Positions 5,699-9,490 of a stretch of DNA of 9,490 nt are shown here, in pieces. Every line of letters begins with the position of its first letter. Within the stretch, counting starts at the first letter, position 1. The notes under the pieces were generated by a model that made no database searches, was not told where the DNA came from, and saw only the letters and a program-made list of their open reading frames with translations. The stretch covers positions 481-9,970 of the forward strand of contig DBMK01000077.1 in assembly GCA_002298885.1 (NCBI GenBank), given 5' to 3'. Source of the stretch: Anaerolineaceae bacterium UBA700. Lineage in GTDB: Bacteria; Chloroflexota; Anaerolineae; Anaerolineales; Anaerolineaceae. Position numbers and translations under genes: made by a program.

Positions 5699-7699
5699 TT
5701 ATACATTCGATTTATGCAATGGTCTGAAGTCGTTCACCCACACCGCCAGGAAGTGCCTCACCTTCAGCCGGCTCTCATCGTTCATGAATACGGCCGGGTC
5801 CAGCTCGTTGCCGGCCACGAATACCTCCGGCATCAGCCCAAACCGTTCCCCCACGAAGATCGCCGGGGCCAGCCTCGGGTCGACCACCGCCGCCCAATCC
5901 GTAGCGTCGGTCCATTCCGGCACCGTCAGCACGTCGCCTATGGTGCCCTGCTGCAGGTTTTCGCTATGGATGTTGGCCGCATTTTCCCAGCCGGGGTACA
6001 AAATCTTTTTGGCCGTCAGGCTCAGCGCCCTGGGCACCAGGCAGTAGCGGGGATTCAAGGCCATCTTCGGCCCGGTCCCGTACAGGCCGGTATCCTGCTT
6101 GACCAGCATCGGCTGGTTGTAAACCGCCGCCGAGACAACCTCCCACTGTGCCCCGCTCAGCGCCGTAACCAGAAGGTTGGCGTGCCCGCCTTTGGTGGTC
6201 ACGGCCGTGTTGTTGAACAGCGCCCCGTTATCCGCCAGCGTTGGACCAACACCGTTGGCATCCGTGAAAATCGCCGCCACCAGTGCGCTCAACTTGCGCA
6301 AGCCGGCCGCCGCCAGCTCGGCCGGGTAGGCCCGCAGCTTGCGTGTCTCGTCCCGGTCGATCAGCTCCAGCGTCAGCGGGATGTACCCGCCGTACTTCAC
6401 AAAGCTGGCTGTCTCCGGGCTGTCGCCGACCGCCAGCTCGGTGTATTCGCCGCCCTCGGCGACCACCGGCAGCGTCCCAACCGTCCCCACCAGCGTGCCG
6501 GTGATGGTGTTCAGGTTGTTGAAGTGCTCCACCGTGCTGATCGCCTTCCACCAGTCGTACCCCGCCCGGCCCATTTCAGCCCAGCGCTGCGCCACGATTT
6601 TGTTCAGCGCATTTTTCACCAATCCGGTAAAGTCGGCCGTGGTTGCCAGCTTCACGTGCTCCGGGTGGTAACCGCCGTGCATGTTCAGGTCGCCAGTCAG
6701 GGTCAGGTACAGTTCGCGAATGCCCTGGAGCCGCGCCACCTTCAGGTTTTTCTTGTCTTCGTCCCGCTCGGCGCCCAGCAGGTCGTCCACTGCTGCCTGG
6801 AGCTGGTCGCCGCTCGAGTACATGCCGTGAATCGCTCCGGGACCATTGACCACCATCCCGCCGGTGAGCTCGCTTACCAGCGCCCGGGCGTCGTCGATCG
6901 CCTGGGTCAGCTCGCCCGGCTCGAACACCTTGCCGGCGAACTGCTTGCGCACCCGCTCCCCTGCGGCTGCCGGCAGTCTCGCCGCCGCCAGCCCGCTCGT
7001 CAGCAGGTACTCGCACATTTGAACCCGCACGGCCCGCATCTTTTCAGCTTCGACCGCCAGCTCCTGCTGCTGTTTCTGCACATCCAGCAGCCGCCGAATC
7101 GCTTCGGCGTCCTTGTCCAGCGAGGCATTTCCTATTTGCCCACCGGAGGCCTTCAATTTGGCTAATTCTTCCTCCGTCATTCCCAGCTCCTTCATGCGTG
7201 AATTGAGCGCCCGTAAAAAGGCGCCGCCCCGCGCCGGGTCGAAGACCAGGTCCACCGAGAAGACCCGCAGGATCTTCTCCACCTTCTTGCCCTGTGCGGT
7301 AAATAAAATATCGGCCGAAAAACCCACGTCCGGTTTGTGCGCCTCGTTCAGCATTTCTGCCCCCAGCTCCTGCAGCAATGCCTTGCTTGGCCCCACCGGC
7401 CGCAGCCTGGCCGTGATCCCCTGCAACTGCTCGTCCCACGCCGGCGCATAGATCACCCCGGCCAGGTCCTTCAGATTGTGGCTGTACCAACTGTGATCCA
7501 CGAAGCATTGGGTGTCGTTCCACAGGCTCAGCGAATCCTTCAGCACCTCCGCTCCAAAGCTCCAGCCGTTCCCGATCCCCGCCGTGATGCAGGCAATCTC
7601 AAATTCCCCCGCCGTATTAACCTGCCCGCTCAGCCTGATTCGCTCCTGGCGCTGAATCTCTACCGCCCGAACCCTGCCCTCCGTCGTCCCCATCTGCAA
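5699..7699 (-). CDS. prohead protease / major capsid protein fusion (666 aa)
   Basis: One chain appears to hold three parts. Residues ~12-165 resemble S78/U35-type prohead proteases: the CFVDHS histidine (His69), GFSADI serine (Ser128) and KILRVFSVDLVFDPA segment match the family's His and Ser motifs and the conserved 'V..VSlV..PA' strand, with Asp150 a possible third residue. Residues ~165-345 are charged and helical (DKDAEAIRRLLDVQKQQQELAVEAEKM), like an internal scaffold or delta domain. Residues ~350-666 (FTGLVKNALNKIVAQRW, VAEGGEYTELAVGD, YGGYIPLTLELIDRD, ALNPRYCLVPRAL, IFVGERFGLMPEVF) match HK97-fold major capsid proteins of the Mu gpT-like branch. The protease would cut the scaffold segment during procapsid maturation. 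TTG 7699 has AGGAGG (7710-7705) five bases upstream, the spacing used by neighbouring genes. ATG 7693 is eleven bases away and is the alternative start. Protease-capsid fusions are a known phage arrangement. Confidence 0.85.
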   Translation of the reverse strand: MQMGTTEGRVRAVEIQRQERIRLSGQVNTAGEFEIACITAGIGNGWSFGAEVLKDSLSLWNDTQCFVDHSWYSHNLKDLAGVIYAPAWDEQLQGITARLRPVGPSKALLQELGAEMLNEAHKPDVGFSADILFTAQGKKVEKILRVFSVDLVFDPARGGAFLRALNSRMKELGMTEEELAKLKASGGQIGNASLDKDAEAIRRLLDVQKQQQELAVEAEKMRAVRVQMCEYLLTSGLAAARLPAAAGERVRKQFAGKVFEPGELTQAIDDARALVSELTGGMVVNGPGAIHGMYSSGDQLQAAVDDLLGAERDEDKKNLKVARLQGIRELYLTLTGDLNMHGGYHPEHVKLATTADFTGLVKNALNKIVAQRWAEMGRAGYDWWKAISTVEHFNNLNTITGTLVGTVGTLPVVAEGGEYTELAVGDSPETASFVKYGGYIPLTLELIDRDETRKLRAYPAELAAAGLRKLSALVAAIFTDANGVGPTLADNGALFNNTAVTTKGGHANLLVTALSGAQWEVVSAAVYNQPMLVKQDTGLYGTGPKMALNPRYCLVPRALSLTAKKILYPGWENAANIHSENLQQGTIGDVLTVPEWTDATDWAAVVDPRLAPAIFVGERFGLMPEVFVAGNELDPAVFMNDESRLKVRHFLAVWVNDFRPLHKSNV

Positions 7700-7704
7700 T
7701 ACTC

Positions 7705-7710
7705 CCTCCT
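7705..7710 (-). promoter_or_regulatory. ribosome binding site AGGAGG of the protease-capsid gene
   Basis: AGGAGG lies five bases before TTG 7699 and eleven before ATG 7693. Portal, 116-aa and beta-helix genes all use a five-base gap, which favours the TTG start. Confidence 0.7.
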
Positions 7711-7743
7711 TTCCGATTTAATGATTAAATTGAACTCCGTTTA

Positions 7744-7905
7744 GACCTCACCCCCCGGCCCCCTCTCCACGGGGTGGAGAGGGGGAGAGGTACTGTGAAG
7801 AAGCGGGAAAGCTGCCCTAATTCATACATATAAGCCGTTACATTGGCAGAGGCACTTCGCGCTCCCCCTCTCCATTCCATGGAGAGGGGGCCGGGGGGTG
7901 AGGTC
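7744..7905. mobile_element. REPIN/MITE-like nested palindrome, 162 bp
   Basis: The outer arms 7744-7768 and 7881-7905 are perfect 25-bp inverted repeats beginning GACCTCACCCCCCGGCC. Each end is itself a hairpin: 7744-7790 folds on CCCCTCTCC/GGAGAGGGG around ACGGGGT, and 7861-7905 folds around ATTCCAT. The inner arms 7776-7787 and 7862-7873 are another perfect 12-bp inverted repeat. The core 7791-7858 is unrelated, lower in GC and has no open frame of note. Two inverted REP sequences around a spacer is the definition of a REPIN. No clear target-site duplication is visible. It fills most of the 228-base gap between portal and capsid genes, which otherwise holds only the heptad array at 7909-7929 and a ribosome site. 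Confidence 0.85.
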
Positions 7906-7908
7906 TTC

Positions 7909-7929
7909 AATCTAAAATCGAAAATTCCT
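7909..7929. repeat. short heptad array at portal stop codon
   Basis: Two units, AATCTAA and AATCGAA, and a partial AATTCCT are in phase from 7909 and overlap the portal TAG stop (7930-7928). The array lies three bases from the 162-bp palindromic element. Confidence 0.7.
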
Positions 7930-9415
7930 ACCCCCCAACTCCCGGCTTCAACTCCCCGGTGTCCGGATCGATGTCGCTCGCCTTTCCAGCCGGTTTGAAC
8001 TTTGGCTCCTTATTCCCTGCAGGCTCTCCGTCGTCTGCCGTCCGTGGTCCGTCGTCCTTCTCCCCCCAATCCACCGCCTGCTCTCCCTCCGCTTCCGCCC
8101 GTTTCAACATCGCCGGCACGTCCACCCACTCCCCGCAGAAGCGGTATACCATGCGCAGGAATTCGTCGTTGTCGACCAGGTTCCGCCGGCGCAGTTCGGT
8201 GAGCACCGAAATGATGTTGCTGCCCGCCATGGCCAGCGCCACGTTATCCCTGGCCGAAATGTCCGCCCCACGCGTCTCGATCTCGGACTTCCGGCTCACT
8301 CGCCGGTCCACCAGGCTGCGCCTGGCCACCACCACCCGCAGAATGTCCTGCACGATCCACAGGAAGTACTTCTGCCGCTGCTCGAAGTGCCTGAAGGTTG
8401 GCCCTCCTGCGCTTTCCGCCGTCGTCTTATTGCTGCCTTCCGGCTCCGCCAGGAAGTGCATCGGCACCCCGCTGCCGCTGGCCACCATCTTCTTCAGCGC
8501 CAGGCCGTCCGTGTTGGCATCGCTCGCCTCCAGCTTGGGGCTGATCACGTCCCAGCTCTCGCTTTCGTCGGTGACCAGGATGCTTCCCGGCGTGGGTGGG
8601 TTGGCTGCCAGCGTCGCCTGCCGGCTCGCCCGCTCGACCTCGCTGGCAAACTTTGCCTTGACCACGAACATGAACGAATTGCGGAAGCGGTTCAGCCTGG
8701 CCCGGTCCTCCAGCCAGGCGCTGTAGCGGCTCAGCCACTTCAGCACTGGCGCCAGGTCGCTCTCGCCCCACTGCCCGCCCACCGGCCGGTTCACCGTGTA
8801 GTGCAGCATCACCGGGCGAAATTGCCCATCTTCGCCAGGCCGGTCGTCAGCTTCGCTGTACGCCGGGAAGGGCGCCGGGGCCAGATCCTCGCCGCTGGCC
8901 TTGGGGATGAACGTAACGGGCTGCTCGATATCATTTGCCCGGGCCTCGATCTTGTCGATGTCCGCCGCCGGCACCAGCCGCAGGTAGCTCATCCCGCTGG
9001 CGTCCGTGCTGATCACCACGAACAGGTTGCCGCTGCGCGTCAGCTCGTCACACATCTCGTAACCGCGCACTTCCATCCGGTTCAGCCGGTCGCTCCAGAA
9101 GGCACGGATGAAATTGAGCGTGCCTTCGTGCTTGCAGTTGATCGTGATTCCCCCGCCCACTACATATTGTGTGGTCAGCTCCACGATGCGCCGTGCCAGC
9201 GGGTTCAACCGCCAGGCGTCCAGCGCATCTTCCAGCACCTGCAGCCGGTCGTAGCTGTAGCGGTCCCGCGCCGTCTCGCCGAACCCCCTCCCTATGGCAA
9301 TGGTGGAGCCGGTTTCATGAATTACATTGAGCCGCCCTTTCACGAGCACTTGCAGCCTTTCCCGCATAGACATTTTCGATTTTCGATTTTCCATTTTCGA
9401 TTTGTAACGCTCCAC
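7928..9415 (-). CDS. phage portal protein (495 aa)
   Basis: The portal is the dodecameric ring at one capsid vertex through which DNA is packaged and ejected. Family-like features are the N-terminal DALDAWRLNPLARRIVELTTQYVVGGGITI (residues ~63-91, the 'N...R..V...T.YVVG.G' signature), EMCDELTRSGNLFVVI (120-135), LRLVPAADIDKIEA (145-158), VMLHYTVNRPVGGQWGESDLAPVLKWLSRYSAWLEDRARLNRFRNSF (202-248), and ALKKMVASGSGVPMHFLAEPEGSNKTTAES (306-335), typical of SPP1/HK97-type portals. The length is normal. GTG 9415 is chosen because GGGAGG lies at 9426-9421, five bases upstream. The ATG codons at 9394 and 9373 lack ribosome sites. With GTG, residues ~4-15 (YKSKMENRKSKM) are encoded by an A-rich heptad repeat, and residues ~453-463 (KDDGPRTADDG) by a GC-rich heptad repeat, so both ends of the protein are repeat-derived. 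Confidence 0.88.
   Translation of the reverse strand: MERYKSKMENRKSKMSMRERLQVLVKGRLNVIHETGSTIAIGRGFGETARDRYSYDRLQVLEDALDAWRLNPLARRIVELTTQYVVGGGITINCKHEGTLNFIRAFWSDRLNRMEVRGYEMCDELTRSGNLFVVISTDASGMSYLRLVPAADIDKIEARANDIEQPVTFIPKASGEDLAPAPFPAYSEADDRPGEDGQFRPVMLHYTVNRPVGGQWGESDLAPVLKWLSRYSAWLEDRARLNRFRNSFMFVVKAKFASEVERASRQATLAANPPTPGSILVTDESESWDVISPKLEASDANTDGLALKKMVASGSGVPMHFLAEPEGSNKTTAESAGGPTFRHFEQRQKYFLWIVQDILRVVVARRSLVDRRVSRKSEIETRGADISARDNVALAMAGSNIISVLTELRRRNLVDNDEFLRMVYRFCGEWVDVPAMLKRAEAEGEQAVDWGEKDDGPRTADDGEPAGNKEPKFKPAGKASDIDPDTGELKPGVGG
8027..8057. repeat. GC-rich heptad array inside portal coding sequence
   Basis: The units TCCGTCG, TCTGCCG, TCCGTGG and TCCGTCG, then TCC, are in phase (8027-8057). 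They are read by the portal gene as part of its acidic, disordered-looking C-terminal tail (residues ~453-463). Confidence 0.8.
9372..9405. repeat. A-rich heptad array inside the 5' end of the portal gene
   Basis: On the + strand the units are ATTTTCG, ATTTTCG, ATTTTCC, ATTTTCG and ATTTG. On the coding strand they are read as KSKMENRKSKM. This is the only A-rich array here that lies at the start rather than the stop of a gene. Confidence 0.85.
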
Positions 9416-9420
9416 GTAGA

Positions 9421-9426
9421 CCTCCC
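9421..9426 (-). promoter_or_regulatory. ribosome binding site GGGAGG that sets the portal GTG start
   Basis: GGGAGG on the minus strand lies five bases before GTG 9415. It is the only good ribosome site near the 5' end of the gene, so the repeat-encoded N-terminus is probably translated. Confidence 0.7.
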
Positions 9427-9448
9427 ATAGTTGATTTTGGACTGTTCC

Positions 9449-9490
9449 GGCCTGCGTCCCCGCAGGCCATGGCGCCTGGCCTGCGGGGAC
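9449..9490. repeat. nested inverted repeat at the right edge, upstream of portal
   Basis: The perfect 13-bp arms GTCCCCGCAGGCC (9456-9468) and GGCCTGCGGGGAC (9478-9490) surround a 9-base loop. An alternative 8-bp hairpin, GGCCTGCG/CGCAGGCC (9449-9468, 4-base loop), shares the middle arm, so two mutually exclusive hairpins can form. The element may continue past the window. It lies just before the portal ribosome site. Confidence 0.75.

Noticed and set aside
5681..7165. 494-aa open frame on the + strand
   Set aside because: It lies opposite the protease-capsid gene, has a His/Arg/Gln-rich composition typical of a shadow frame, and starts in repeat DNA without a ribosome site.
7725..7910. 61-aa frame between portal and capsid genes
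   Set aside because: It is the translation of the 162-bp palindromic element (PPGPLSMEWRG, PLPLSTPWRGGRG), a common repeat artefact.
8387..9430. 347-aa open frame on the + strand
   Set aside because: It is antisense to the portal gene, with no recognisable motif and a shadow-like composition.

Overview
The window is GC-rich DNA, probably from a Chloroflexota (Anaerolineae-like) bacterium. I infer this from the style of the polytopic glycosyltransferase at the left edge and from the abundance of short dispersed repeats of the 'CTCACCCC...CCCCTCTCC' and A-rich heptanucleotide types. It is not proven from this sequence alone.

Layout. The left 0.6 kb, on the + strand, is the interior of a GT-C type membrane glycosyltransferase. 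Its recognisable part stops near base 600 and its reading frame then runs into repeat DNA and antisense to a phage gene. Everything from 869 to the right edge is one convergent, minus-strand phage structural operon, read right to left: portal protein (9415-7928), a prohead protease/major capsid protein fusion (7699-5699), a beta-rich virion protein (5584-5078), a small two-helix membrane protein resembling a holin (4921-4709), a head-tail connector-like protein with a long alanine-rich coiled coil (4705-4088), a small beta-rich virion protein (4043-3693), a right-handed beta-helix tailspike-like protein (3618-2320) and a tail/baseplate protein with a probable carbohydrate-binding region (2251-869). 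Most genes have a strong AGGAGG-type ribosome binding site, commonly 5 bases before the start, and this helped choose starts. Terminase, integrase, lysin, tail tube and tape-measure genes are not in the window. The terminase may lie just beyond the right edge.

How the parts work together. Portal, protease-capsid fusion and connector would build and mature a procapsid and its neck. The beta-helix and carbohydrate-binding proteins would form the receptor-binding end. The holin-like protein could serve in lysis or be a membrane-associated accessory.

The most unusual signal is not a gene. Period-7 repeat arrays (units such as AAATCGA, AAATCTA, CTCGACT) sit within 0-15 bases of the stop codon at five of the eight gene ends, and similar heptads have entered both ends of the portal coding sequence. 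A 162-bp nested palindrome with perfect 25-bp terminal inverted repeats (REPIN- or MITE-like) separates portal from capsid, and a related single hairpin separates two later genes. This density of host-style repeats, the broken host gene and the missing tail-length genes suggest a long-resident prophage remnant or a co-opted particle locus rather than a fresh prophage. I see no recognisable defence system, CRISPR array, tRNA or rRNA.
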